From Acanthacorydalis orientalis (Eukaryota > Arthropoda > Insecta > Megaloptera > Corydalidae): DNA of 64,000 nucleotides. The notes below the pieces were generated by a model. The model was given only the letters and a program-made list of their open reading frames with translations, was not told the origin of the DNA and ran no database searches. The stretch spans positions 17,485,526 to 17,549,525 of the forward strand of contig CM068321.1 in the NCBI GenBank assembly GCA_034766995.1, in the 5' to 3' direction. The translations under genes and the position numbers were made by a program. Below, piece by piece: positions 1-11,650 of the stretch (its first letter is position 1; each line of letters opens with the position of its first letter).

Positions 1-690
1 ATATTCCCAAACCGAATATTTTTTTCATTTTAAAAAAACATACACAGTAAAACAAACAATGCTTGCTGTAAAATGAACTTCCTACATATTCTACAAAATA
101 ATTACTGTTTGAAATTAAACGTAGATTTCATTTAAATAACAATTCTTATAGGAACTTATTAAACATGATCAATTACAGATTTGTTCAATTCCTACATGCT
201 TTTACTAAAATAAATATTTAATAAAATAAACAGTTGTTTGTATTCCGATCAAAACATTCTAAAATGCAATACAATTCAATTAAAACTTGAGTTAATGGAA
301 GAGAGCATTTGAATTTTGAATTAAACTAATTATGAAAAAAAAAATAGTCGATGAGTAACGATAAAATATGTTTTTATGACGCATTTCATTAAATATTAAT
401 TGATTCTAGTTTGAAAAGTAATTCAATTCAAAATAATGACGAAAACTAAACTTAAAACTGTTGTATTATTACGTATAAATTCTCTCTCTCTCTATATATA
501 TATATACATTTTTCTAGTATTATTTCCGTTATTATTGAAAACTATGCTATTTATTCTTAGATTTAAGTAATTATACATATTTTAATATGAAATAATTTTA
601 TGGTTACTTTTTTTACTACAATAATAACAAATTACAAGATCTTTAGTTATTGAAAAACAATTTTATATTTAAAACACTTTTCAAAATAAC
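1..690. other. AT-rich noncoding stretch
   Basis: Very AT-rich sequence with dense stops in all frames and no recognisable gene. The only structure is a compound (CT)n(TA)n microsatellite at about 480-507. Confidence 0.8.
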
Positions 691-1175
691 AATTATCTAA
701 ATGCAATCCTTCTCGAATAGAAAAAAAAGTACCGACCTGACAATTCCAATAAATTGGTACGCAGTGTGTATTTTAGGGAAAAAAAATCATCAAGCTTGTT
801 CGCTGTACGTGCTATAACACAAGCTCTCGCCATATTTTTTTCGAGTATAGAGATACGTACATGGCAATGTTGTATGCTGGAGGACAACCACTTTACTCGA
901 GGGGATCGTTCGACCTCGATCTCTCCAACACCGTTCGAAAATATAACAAGAAATTAATTAATTTATAGTGATACGAGAAAAATTTCGCTCGATTATAAAT
1001 TGTTTACTGGCGCAAACAACAACTCTTGAATATACTAAAACAAAGTAAATAACGGTTCGAAAATTAATTTATAATTTAAGGAAACCCATTAATTATTCTC
1101 AGGAGGCGATATTGCTAGCATTTTTTGACCCTCGTAAGGTGTTCCAAACGTACCACAGTTAATTACTCATGTACG
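691..1175. promoter_or_regulatory. GC/CpG-richer island, candidate regulatory block
   Basis: CpG dinucleotides and GC are visibly raised against the flanks, for example the CG-rich stretch at 895-925. Short overlapping frames exist on both strands but none resembles a protein, so coding is unlikely. A conserved regulatory element is an inference from composition only. Confidence 0.3.
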
Positions 1176-1255
1176 AGCATATACATATATTATAACGGAC
1201 GTAATTGCTGAAATATTGATTTTTCATTTTAAATATAATCCATTGTATGCACGTG

Positions 1256-1256
1256 T

Positions 1257-1281
<25 letters not shown>
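1256..1281. repeat. (TA)n microsatellite
   Basis: Uninterrupted TA dinucleotide run directly downstream of a CACGTG word at 1250-1255. Confidence 0.95.
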
Positions 1282-1287
<6 letters not shown>

Positions 1288-1547
1288 GAGATTAGTTACG
1301 TTCTAAAAAATTAATAAGTTATTAAATTATTTATTTATTTATCAAATTGCATATTTACAGACACTGACATCACGTTCATGTAATTTTATATGAAATTTTA
1401 AAATCTTTAATATAAAGAAATAATAATTTCAAAATTCCATGAAGTGTTTTTCGTAAATAGTTCTAATAGATCTTTATTTTTCTAGTTCTAATAGATAGTT
1501 ATTGTGTTTTCAAACCTGTTATTCCATTGATACTTCCTATTCATTTT

Positions 1548-1622
1548 CATCCTTTTGGATTACATGAGTTTCTGTTCTTCACTACTGGTTTCGACACGTG
1601 TACCATTATGAGATAGGTTTTA
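1548..1622 (-). repeat. Dispersed repeat family copy 1 (Penelope/hammerhead-like core?)
   Basis: Shares the 15-base word TCATCCTTTTGGATT and the following TTTCTGTTCT...ACTACTGGTTTCG...GTGTACCA pattern with blocks at 35121, 39515 and 34890. Read on the minus strand, the core is GGTACACGTGTCGAAACC followed by an A/G-rich tail. It is degenerate, and membership rests on alignment by eye. Confidence 0.5.
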
Positions 1623-1699
1623 AGATATATATATATATATATTAGAGCTATTAGCTTTGTATCAATACATATGTTTATTAAAGTATTTTTTTATTTATA

Positions 1700-2170
1700 T
1701 AAAATACTTTCATGTTTATTAATTAATAATTCCGCTTGAAATTATTGCATTAATGATTCTTTTTGCTATTTCTATTTTTAAAATAGATATTTTTGTGTAA
1801 AATTTTTCTCATAATGTATATTTATCAACTAATTAATCACTAAAAAAATAAAGAATGAATACAAAAGTAGTGATGTCTCTGTATATTAATTTATTAAAAA
1901 AATTGAGAAATACAGATTTGTATGGAGGTAAAACGTTTTCTTATTACATTGTTATTGAAATAATAAAAATCTAAACTATAAAGACAGACATTAATAATGA
2001 ATCATTACTTAAATCTGTCTTCAGAATTGAGTTCACTCATCTATAAAACAGTTTATAGAAAACAAAAGTGAAGAAATCAATTAATACTTCTTCTGTCAAA
2101 AATACGATATGTACATTTTTGTTTTTCTCTTAAAGATGTACAAAACTATGTTTGTAGTAATAATAATAAT
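1700..2170. other. AT-rich noncoding stretch
   Basis: No open frame or recognisable motif. There are short (TA)n runs at 1626-1642 and 2172-2184 at its edges. Confidence 0.75.
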
Positions 2171-2194
2171 ATATATATATATTACATATACATA

Positions 2195-2720
2195 TTCATA
2201 TGTTTATGTGGGTGGGTGTAAGTTGTAAGTATATTGTTATACTCTAGCGCTGAAATAAGGCGATAACAAATATATTTCGTCGCTTTGCTCAACAACAAAG
2301 TCTCATTTACGTGATTCAACCGCAAAATTATTTCTACACAATTCTCGGCAGCAACATTAAGTTGTGAATTATTCGCCAAGTTTTATACACGAATAGAAAG
2401 AGCCCATCTAGTCGACGAGTCGAGCCAAACCATCCGACCAGCGAAGCAGCAAACAGTCTTAAAACCGGCTCAAGTAATACACATACTCATAATTTACACT
2501 TACATGTATATACTTTATTCTTACATTCAAATATATGTATATATATTATATATATATATATATACACACTCATAAACTAGTATGGAATGACGTTCGTTCA
2601 TTTTAACTGCGTAACCTCACCCTTGAAGTAAACTTCACAACGTTTTCTTCTTGTTAACATCAACATATAACACAATAGATCAACTTGCTCGGAGAGCAAA
2701 TGCGCTGAATACTTTGTTAT
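2195..2720. promoter_or_regulatory. Moderately GC-richer block, candidate regulatory
   Basis: A mild GC rise (CpGs at 2400-2450, including GTCGACGAGTCGAG) interrupted by a (TA)n run at about 2536-2563. The 65-codon minus-strand frame ending here has no protein-like features. Function is unknown. Confidence 0.25.
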
Positions 2721-3667
2721 TTGAACCCATGATACTTTACTTGAAGTTTATGTGAGTTAATGTAGACTGGAAATGTTACTGTGAGTACTATCTTTTGGTG
2801 CTGGAAAATTTTTCTTGTCACTCTTATATATTTAAAACTATTTTTCAAGAAATCTTAAGTAACATAAAACACTATATATATATATATTATTTTGAAATTG
2901 TATGTAGAATAAAATTGTATGAAAAATTTATTTTATTTTTGTATTCTACTTATCTTCACATTTATTTTCACTGATTGTTTGGATAATAAAATATATTATG
3001 GTTAAATGAAACGTTGAAATCTAAGTAAAGTATATATTTTCAGTCTTACAGTCAAATATGTTTTTACTTTTACCTCTGTCAGATACAGTGGCCACAAATG
3101 TACAAAACATATAAATTATGGTCCTTAAAGAACAATGATACTTATTTTGTAATTATAACCCATTTTGTAAGCATTCCTTTAATTGAATATACGACGAAAC
3201 ATTGTATTTACAATTTATAGTTTTCTACATTTGAATTTTTTTTAAGAAAGAAATAAAAATTGTAATTTGTCATTTTTGTGTAAGAATGTAATAAAAACAT
3301 TTTAAAAAATGAATTACAGATCCAAAAGGAATAATAAAAGTAAACATATTTTAAATTATAATTTATTAATTAATTTTATAACGTAAAGAAATTATTTTGT
3401 AATTAGTTTAATTCTAAAAAAAATTTATATTTCTGTTTTGAAAGCAGTAATGAATTTTGCAAACAATTACTTGAACAACCTTTCTAAATAATTATTATTC
3501 TATACACAAAAAAATAAATATGAATATTATGGAACCAAAATTAAAAAATTATACATGTAAGCACTTTTTAAATAGAAGTATTCAACTTTGGAATATCAGA
3601 CTACTCCATTTTTCTGAACATAATTCAAACAATAACATTGGGCTTATTATTGTTATACATGTATTTT

Positions 3668-3670
<3 letters not shown>

Positions 3671-3717
<47 letters not shown>
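3671..3717. repeat. (TA)n microsatellite, about 47 bp
   Basis: Perfect alternating AT run. Confidence 0.97.
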
Positions 3718-3720
<3 letters not shown>

Positions 3721-4241
3721 AAAAATATTTGTGGATTAAATTTTTTTCAATTTATCCTGAAGCTAAAAAAAGATATATTCTTAATTCATACGAAATGAAT
3801 TCTGTACACATATAAACAATCTTGTCACATGTAATATACTTTATAAAAGATATTACGGTATAATAAATGTCATCTCTTATTTATGTCACTGCTTCCAATA
3901 GAACACTGCACAGTTGTTTTTGTCATTGTATCGATTAATTAATATGAAAGTTATTTTATTTCTAACAAAAAAAATCTTTAATCACGCAAATATTAACAAG
4001 TTACACGTAGAGAAGCGATTTAAATTTAAGCATGTAGTTTTATTTATGTCTGTTTTGAATATAGCTCCAGTTTCTTTAGAATTAATAACATTTATTTAAA
4101 ATTTAATAACTTTTTTCGGTTATACTACTTAAATAATTTAATATTTTTAATCTTTTTATTATACTGAATTCAAATATGCATCCAAGTTTACTCTCATAAG
4201 ATTAGAAGTGAATCACTGTTTTGAATTTTAGAAGAAACTAA

Positions 4242-4244
<3 letters not shown>

Positions 4245-4286
<42 letters not shown>
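4245..4286. repeat. (TA)n microsatellite, about 42 bp
   Basis: Perfect alternating TA run, preceded by ACAC. Confidence 0.97.
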
Positions 4287-4289
<3 letters not shown>

Positions 4290-4615
4290 TAATAAATTGT
4301 AGTTTCTGATAACTTGCTTTTTTGTATTTCGCCTGTGGAATATCCCTATTCAATGTTCATCTGTAATTAGTTGAAATACTTGAGCTCAATTCTCTTTTTT
4401 ATTGTTTTTCTATATTAAAGATCTTTTAAAGAAAGACTTGTTCCTATTTATCACCATTTTCTAAAAATAAGTCTAAATTTGAATTGAAAAAATATATTTT
4501 CAATAATATATTACACAATATATTCCTGTAAACTTCTAGAAAAGCAGTTTCTAGTTTTTGATAATTTTCTTCTCTATACTTTTGGTACACAGATCTTTTA
4601 TTTTCATTTAACAGA

Positions 4616-4618
<3 letters not shown>

Positions 4619-4671
<53 letters not shown>
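4619..4671. repeat. (TA)n microsatellite, about 53 bp
   Basis: Perfect alternating TA run. It has the same left flank (CACTATA) as the tract at 4245. Confidence 0.97.
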
Positions 4672-4674
<3 letters not shown>

Positions 4675-5619
4675 TCATTTCTCTTATTTGCAGATAAGTA
4701 AATATTCAATCTATGATTCTAACCTCATTAATTTATTGAATTTTTTTCCAATGAAGAAACCTGTTTGATCTTGATATTTTATATATATATATATATATAT
4801 ATTTTCTATTAGATTGAATTTAATATTCACTAGTGAAAAGTAAACTTTTTCGAACACAAGTAATGACTTTCTTGTTAAATTTTTCTCTCCTAGAATCAAT
4901 AATTTTTATTTTTGCTACTATTGTTTCCTGTAATGATTATTTTGTTTCCCCGGTATTTAATTCTTAGGAAAATTAAGTCAGATATTAACAAACTGTATAC
5001 TAACTAAAGGTATTCAATTTTAGATCAACGATGATTAGAACCGATTTTTCATATACTTTGCTAGTTTACAACATATAACGGGTTAAAATTAGTATTTACT
5101 ACTTTCATTATTCAGTGATGACTTTCAATTTGTTTTCAAATAAAAAAATTGTAGATTATTTTCATTTATAAATTATGTACTTGAAAATATATATAAAACT
5201 AAAATAATTTCATTTGAAAAAATATATATTCAATAGAAATTATTAATTACTTAACATAGTTTAATTAACATTAATTAAATAAATAGAAAGAATAACATTT
5301 TTTATAGTTAATTGACTGAATTTTCAATCAATTAAATTTTCTGTAATACAATTCATTCCTTTGAATAAATTTTCGAAATATTTTCTATAGTTAAATAACA
5401 TTTGAGTTGTATATTATTTATGTTTATTAATTTACAATAATTATTTTTATATATTCAAGAAAAAAATAATTTATTATTTATATTCAGTAATCTGATAATG
5501 TTTTTATTTTTTTCTTCTTTCATAAACTGTTAAAAAATCGTTCTATCGACAATACACTTTTTTTACAAACAAAATACTATAAATACGGAACACATCCCTA
5601 TAATTTGTCTGTTCTAATA

Positions 5620-6135
5620 TTTGTATAATTTTAAGTTGAAAACACGTATCGCTAACATCCGATACCCATATATAAAATATTCACGTTCGTTTAATCCGGA
5701 ACAGACGTCGAACTGTAGAGAGGAAAAAGAAACAATAAACGCTTTTACGTGACACGCTCCCATTAATTCCAGAACGCAATTTGTGCAAATCACAAATGAA
5801 TTCGAAATGATACAGACATAAAAGTCGAACACATCGGCTAAACCCAAAAGTCGACAAACAAATACACGTCGTCAAAATTACTATTATCGTCAGACCGTAC
5901 CTGGTGCTAGTGTCGCTCGACGAGCGTCGCGGCGACAGGAACGGATTTTCAATGAACAGAGACAGACGTAAGCAGGACCTCCTCTTTTTTAACTCGGCGC
6001 GTCTCTTCGACATTTTCCTTTGTACTGCTCTTCACTTGCAATTATTGCAACAGAATCGAGAACAATCAGAAAGCAATGGAGCTTAATTTATTTCGTTTTC
6101 GAGTGCTGGAATACAATTAGGGTGCGCGGACGGTA
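5620..6135. promoter_or_regulatory. CpG-rich island, candidate regulatory block or noncoding exon
   Basis: One of the stronger islands, with the palindromic CGCTCGACGAGCG at 5916-5928 and many CpGs. Open frames of 60-110 codons occur on both strands at once, as expected when stops become rare in GC-rich sequence. The 110-codon minus frame (5681-6013) has a hydrophobic stretch but no recognised domain, so it is not called as a gene. It could be a promoter or 5' exon of an unseen gene. Confidence 0.35.
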
Positions 6136-6372
6136 TTTGCTAATTCTTTCGAATATTACTGTACATTTTCAATGTAGTTTATTGAATAGATTCGAAATAG
6201 AATTGTATAGAATCACATTGAACTAAATCCAGATTCAGAAATCTCTAATTGTTAATTATTATAGTTACATTGTAAATAATTCTATTCTCTTGCTTAAAAC
6301 TGCATAGAAAATTGTTCTAAGCTATTTGAAAAGGCTGTTACAGCTAGTTAATTCTACGCGTACTTCATTGAA

Positions 6373-6406
<34 letters not shown>

Positions 6407-6802
6407 AAAATAATACGATGATTACTAATTAGATGAAATACGCTTTTAAAAAAATACTTCTGTGATTAAAATTAAAAAAGTTCTTATATTATGAACAATA
6501 AATCAATAAAATGTAATTTAAATCTGAATAAATTAATATATTTTTTGCTGCATATTTTTTTAACTGATTTATATGATTACAAAATGAATAACGTCTTTCT
6601 CATTTTTATTATTGTTATTTTGATTGAATAATTTAATAATATACCTTCTATTAAGTCATTATCTTCACTATAAAACTAAAATATAACCAGTTATTTATAG
6701 ATTTCACTCACAAATCATTTCATTGATTTCATGAAAAAATTACTGAAACTGAGGATTAAATTTTTATGAACAATAAAAAATATATCTGAAATTTTTATCA
6801 TT

Positions 6803-6812
6803 ATATATACTC

Positions 6813-6857
<45 letters not shown>

Positions 6858-6880
6858 GGTGTGTGTGTATTATATATATG

Positions 6881-6911
<31 letters not shown>
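6803..6911. repeat. Compound (TA)n-(TG)n-(TA)n microsatellite
   Basis: Two TA runs (about 6814-6852 and 6887-6911) are separated by a TG-rich interruption. This gives Ile-Tyr runs in translation that mimic an ORF. Confidence 0.95.
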
Positions 6912-7564
6912 TGAGTGGTTGTTTAGATTGTGGTTGTTTTCTTTAAAAAAATATTTCAAATTCTTCTTAATCCATCATTCATACTTTTATACTTTAAAGG
7001 ATCAAATACAATTTTATATTTTTTTAAAAATATTCTTGATATTTTTGAAAAATTTATTCGAAACAAAAAATGCATATCGTCTCTCTGTGAAATATAATTT
7101 ATTATTTAATTTCTGAAAAACTTTTCCAATTTTTCAATTAATCTAATTTCATACATAAATTAATTTATTTTAAAGATTTACCTTTTGTTGCACAAATTAT
7201 TCTATTAAATTATATATCTATAATCCACATCCCTATAATTTAGCCTATCACTTTCACACACTTTCACAAGAACGTTGTAGATGTCTGTTTGTAATTTAGT
7301 ACCTATTATACGGAGCTATTGACCAATTTCTACTGTATTCATATCTAAGTTTCTGTCATATATCATCTTTCTTGAAATAAATAATTGCATTTAAATCTTA
7401 ATTAGATTTGATTTCGATAATGCTTTGAAATATTAAAAAAGACACTGTATCTAAAAACTATCTATACTCAATGTTTGATGTATGATTTATTCAAAAATTT
7501 ATTTCAATAATTAATATTATAAACATTAATAAAATTAAAGAAGTATCTAATAGAAATAATTTCA

Positions 7565-7604
7565 TTTTCATTTATTTATACAAGTTTTCATTTATTTATA
7601 CAAG
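7565..7604. repeat. 20-bp tandem duplication
   Basis: TTTTCATTTATTTATACAAG occurs twice head-to-tail with no mismatch. Confidence 0.95.
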
Positions 7605-8221
7605 AGGATCTAATAGCTTTATCAAACAGTAATTGTGAATTAAAAAAAAATATCATTTATTTTATTTTAGTTTTGTAAAAGTACTTCACAGACATATTTT
7701 TAACAATTAATATGTCTATTAAAATATTGAAAATAAAAAAGGACATATTATTAAGTAAACTGCAATGTTATTTTAATCAGTAGATAAACATTATAAAAAA
7801 TCTGTATTTTATTTTGAATTTACACATAAAAATAGATAATTAAATATCATAGTAGATAATTACAGTTCTATAAATATAATTAAACTTTTAAAGTCAGTAC
7901 TTTTCATCCTGTAAGCTTTACATTAATGGTATCTCATGATCTGCTGTTTCATGTTCCAAAAAAAGCTAAACAAAGCTAATAACACTAGTTCTAATTCAAT
8001 ATAAAGCTAGTATTTTCAAAAAAAAATCAAGAATTATTTTACCTTTTTTATGCATTCTATTATATTTTATATTATTAATTGTTTACAGCTAAGAAGACAC
8101 TTTTTTATTTAATTATTTTTTTAAAAAAAGATCTATGTTTAAATGAAATAAAAATAATCGAACACTTTAAAATATTCCTCATGTTTTAAAAGAGAGATTT
8201 CCATTTATTTTTAAATTAAAA

Positions 8222-8225
<4 letters not shown>

Positions 8226-8257
<32 letters not shown>
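8226..8257. repeat. (TA)n microsatellite, about 32 bp
   Basis: Perfect alternating TA run. Confidence 0.95.
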
Positions 8258-8258
<1 letters not shown>

Positions 8259-8399
8259 GTAAAGAATAATAAATTAAAATTATATTACCTACTTTACAAT
8301 TATTAAAGTATTCATTATTTTCTTGAACTAAGTGCTTGTAAATTTTTAATGCTAATATTTTATTTAAATTAAAATTACAAAAAGTCAGATAAAAACACG

Positions 8400-8640
8400 A
8401 ACACATATCGTTCATCAAATACGTTCCTGTATATGCGAAGAATACCATCTCAGAACGAATATTTCAACGCCAGTAAATTAGTTTTCGATTTTCCTGACTC
8501 TATGTATGTGACTCTACTACAACGAATACTTTATTCCACCGCACGTGTTTCTGAGACTGTTGACTTTTTTGTTGTAATTTTTTTCTACTTTTTCGTTGAA
8601 GTATTGCTTCGAATCTAACATCACTTTTATTATCCACACT
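8400..8640. other. Small GC-richer block
   Basis: Slight rise in GC and CpG with a 61-codon frame that lacks protein-like features. It is followed to 9370 by AT-rich filler with no feature I can support. Confidence 0.2.
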
Positions 8641-9379
8641 CACTTACTTATATAAACTTATATCAATATTTTGTATATATACAGTGGCATTTAGATAAAA
8701 TAAAATCATAATATTTTCTTAACTAAGTTGAATGAAAAAGCATTAGAACTCTTACCAACGGAACAAATATATCAACAGTTACATATTTCTTTCTCTGATT
8801 TTCTTTGATATATTTTAACTTTTTTTATGAAATATGCTTTATATTAATGACTTTTTAAACATTATATATAAATATATCTTTTACGCCATATAATTCTAAA
8901 TTGATTTTTAAAATATTATCATAGTAAATAATTCTTTTCAAAGCTTATTCATACTTCCACTATTGAAAAATATTTTTATAATTATTTCTCTAACTGTTAA
9001 AATTTGAATTTGTTCAGTTTCAAAAAGAATATTGTATTTAGATCAGATTTTTAAATATAAAGTTTAAACTCGTTGCAGTATTTAATAGTTGTCAGTACTT
9101 ATAAATTATCTAACATCATTAAAAAAATATTTAGAATGAGAACATAAAAGAAATTCAATTTATTTCTATACTTTATATAATTCCCCATAAATAATCGAAT
9201 TTTAAATAGTTTTAATTTGAAAATATCGCTTGTTAGTTTTGTATTTAAAAAGTACGTTTAAGAAGTGATAAAAATCAATCAAATTCATTTTGATTTATAT
9301 TATCGTCTTTATTTAATATTTTAATTTATTTTTATTTACTGATAAATTTTAATATGAAATATATTATATTATTGACATG

Positions 9380-10160
9380 TACATATTTATACATGTATGG
9401 ATTGTAAATGTACGTGTGGGTCGACATTTGAATGTGCTTGTTATCGAATATTGTATTTCAAAAAATGTGCTTGTGCGTTTATAAAAGGGTTGGGTTCTTT
9501 AAAGCGTAAAAAATATCACAGAAAACTGTTTCTTTTTCAATGTTTGAATCAACCACGCTGCATGTTTATTCTCCTTTTGAGGCTTTTCTGACATATTTCC
9601 AAGCGCTTTCACGAATCAAATGATGGATTATTTTAATAAGATGCAATCCGTGTAGTACTTCTATTACGAGAGATCGGTATAATGTGGCATCATCGTCTTT
9701 TGTATTTGATTTTGATGGGCCACTGGCATGCTTTCGCGTTAGCCACCGAAAAAAGAACTTTTCTTTAACGGAAGATTAATTATACTCCGGTTTGATTAAG
9801 AGTTTTCCAGAACGAACCACTAGAAACTGACGCGTTTTCTTACCCATACAACAGATCAACGCCACCGAATTCTTCATGAAACTTCTCTCAGTTTTTTTTT
9901 TATTCCCTCCTCCCATCTATATTGTATATCGCCGCTGTTGCTGCGGCCTTTTTCGCGAATAGTGGCAAATTTGTATGGTTTGGGTGCACACGATGCAAAT
10001 ATTTATCTTTGTATTATCTCCTGTGAAACATTAATCGATTTTCGAAATAATTAATTACCACTTTTTTACTTATGTGTATGTTCCTCTTCGTATGCCAACT
10101 CGTCTGATGAAAGTATCTTGCTAGACACATTCATTATTCAATGTTCCTTTTTCAAGCGAT
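9380..10160. promoter_or_regulatory. GC-richer island with POU and homeodomain words
   Basis: Long island of raised GC. It carries a perfect octamer ATGCAAAT at 9993-10000, with ATCGATTTTCG and TAATTAATTA homeodomain-type sequence about 30-60 bases downstream. The Cys-rich 64-codon frame at 9397 arises from TGTGC-type simple sequence and is not called. Enhancer function is inferred. Confidence 0.35.
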
Positions 10161-10429
10161 GAAATTACTTAATTGACCTAATTTTGTAAAGAATTAATGA
10201 ATGAATTCTTTTTAATTTTTTTCAATACTCTCAGGTATTTTTTTATACGCACTTTTTCTTTATTTGTATAGAGAGGAATAAATGAAATTTTAAATTAAAT
10301 AAAAGAGTATAATTTAAAAGATACTTAAAATACTCTACGTAATTAAAATTATCAAATTTATTTCTTTTAAAATTTATATATATATTTTAAATTTGATATT
10401 TATTTTCATATATAAATATATCATTGTAT

Positions 10430-11070
10430 AAAAATATTTTCCATCAATTTTTTCTCTTGGCTACCTATTCCATAGGATATTTGCCTCCTTCAAAATGCGC
10501 CTTCATTCATTCCTATCATTCGCTTTTTCACCACCATGGAATTTCTAAGGACGTTATATCATCTTTTACTCCATTCATTCACCTTCTTTTCAATCTGCAA
10601 ATGGGTCGCTTGTGAGTAGATTGTGTGTTGAATATTTTGACTTGCAACATATTGCCATCCATTCGTGTGAGATGTCCTATCCACCTAACATAAGTCAATA
10701 GATTTTGATCGCTGATATTATATTATTTTTGAAAAGAGTATCCAGTTCATAATTCGTGCGAATTTTCCATGCATGTCTATCCATTCTCACTGGTTCATAT
10801 ATTTTCCTGAAGATTCTATGTTCAAATGTTTGAAGTCTTCGTATGTCCGCCTTACTCAGAGTCATGGTTTCAGCTGCATAAATAACAACTGGGCGGATGA
10901 TTGTTTTGTAGATTTTACATTTTACTTTCAGTGATATACTATGGGACCGTAGTAAATGCTGTAGACTAAAATAGGATTTGTTTCCTAACATCACACTTTG
11001 CTTAATACCTTTGCTGTAGTCGTTGTCACAGTATATAATTGTCCCAACGTAACTCAACCAATTACAGTAT
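10430..11070 (-). mobile_element. 5'-truncated non-LTR retrotransposon tail
   Basis: A block of about 640 bp whose minus strand encodes only the C-terminal end of a reverse-transcriptase ORF. It starts abruptly near 11070 and ends near 10430 in A/T-rich sequence, the usual shape of a LINE copy truncated at its 5' end. I could not define a convincing target-site duplication, so both ends are approximate. Confidence 0.75.
10440..11060 (-). pseudogene. Reverse transcriptase C-terminal fragment (non-LTR retrotransposon)
   Basis: The longest intact part is 120 codons (10695-11057). Recognisable family segments include YKTIIRPVVIYAAET, the end of the RT thumb region, then LSKADIRRLQTFEHRIFRKI and a W-IR-NYEL stretch. 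After frame changes the frame resumes as WIGHL-like (GHLTRMDGNM) and ends with a GVKDDITSLEIPWW-like segment. In the live family this region follows the catalytic YADD core, which is absent here, so the copy cannot be functional. Stops and frameshifts after 10700 show decay. The clade (jockey, RTE or other) cannot be fixed by eye. Confidence 0.8.
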
Positions 11071-11074
11071 TAAA

Positions 11075-11270
11075 TTGTCATATTTCTTTAAATTCTTTAA
11101 AACTTACAACTTAATTGAAATTTTAAAAAGTATTTTCCATTTATGTATTTTCGAATAGTCGTGTTTTAATTTAAAAGAATTTAAGAAAAAAATATAATCA
11201 ATGATCTTAATTAACTTAAAGAAAACGATTTCTGTTTATAAATGGAAACGAAATTCGATTTCTTATCTAA
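11075..11270. other. AT-rich flank
   Basis: Sequence next to the retrotransposon fragment with no recognisable element. Confidence 0.6.
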
Positions 11271-11650
11271 TCTTTTAATCTAATATATTATCTTCTTTAC
11301 GATGTTAACATGATTCTTTCGGATAGTCACTGGAACTGTAAAATACATATACGAATACATGAACTGAATTCTTACCTATCAAATAAACATCAGATAAATT
11401 CATTCAATTCCATTAAATAACTGTTTCGACTGAGAGATTTCACCGGATACCTGATTTCAAATAACAACGAAGTAATGCTACGATTTAAATACGTTTCCAA
11501 TATCTTCGAAACTGATCTCTCATAAATGCACTGTAATTATAACATCATATTTATCATCGACATCGTCTCTTGTGTAACAATAATTCAACAAATTAGCAAT
11601 GTTCACATGACGATACGATCTTGATATGCGGGTTAATATTTAAATTAACA
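11271..11650. promoter_or_regulatory. Moderately GC-richer block
   Basis: Higher C/G and CpG content than its surroundings, with no coding frame. A candidate regulatory segment on composition only. Confidence 0.2.

Larger units (their letters stand above)
2725..5600. other. AT-rich desert with several (TA)n tracts
   Basis: Almost pure A/T sequence with no supportable gene. It is interrupted by (TA)n runs at 2870-2887, 3671-3717, 4245-4286, 4619-4671 and 4780-4802. Confidence 0.8.
6140..8400. other. AT-rich desert
   Basis: No gene supported. It contains (TA)n tracts at 6376-6404 and 8226-8257, a compound TA/TG tract at 6803-6911, and a 20-bp tandem duplication at 7565-7604. Confidence 0.8.

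Noticed and set aside
5681..6013. 110-codon minus frame in a CpG island
   Set aside because: Plus-strand and second-phase frames overlap it, so openness reflects GC content. No recognised domain.
9397..9591. Cys-rich 64-codon frame that might suggest a small secreted peptide
   Set aside because: Cys codons come from TGTGC-type simple sequence, no signal peptide is evident, and the Cys spacing matches no family I know.
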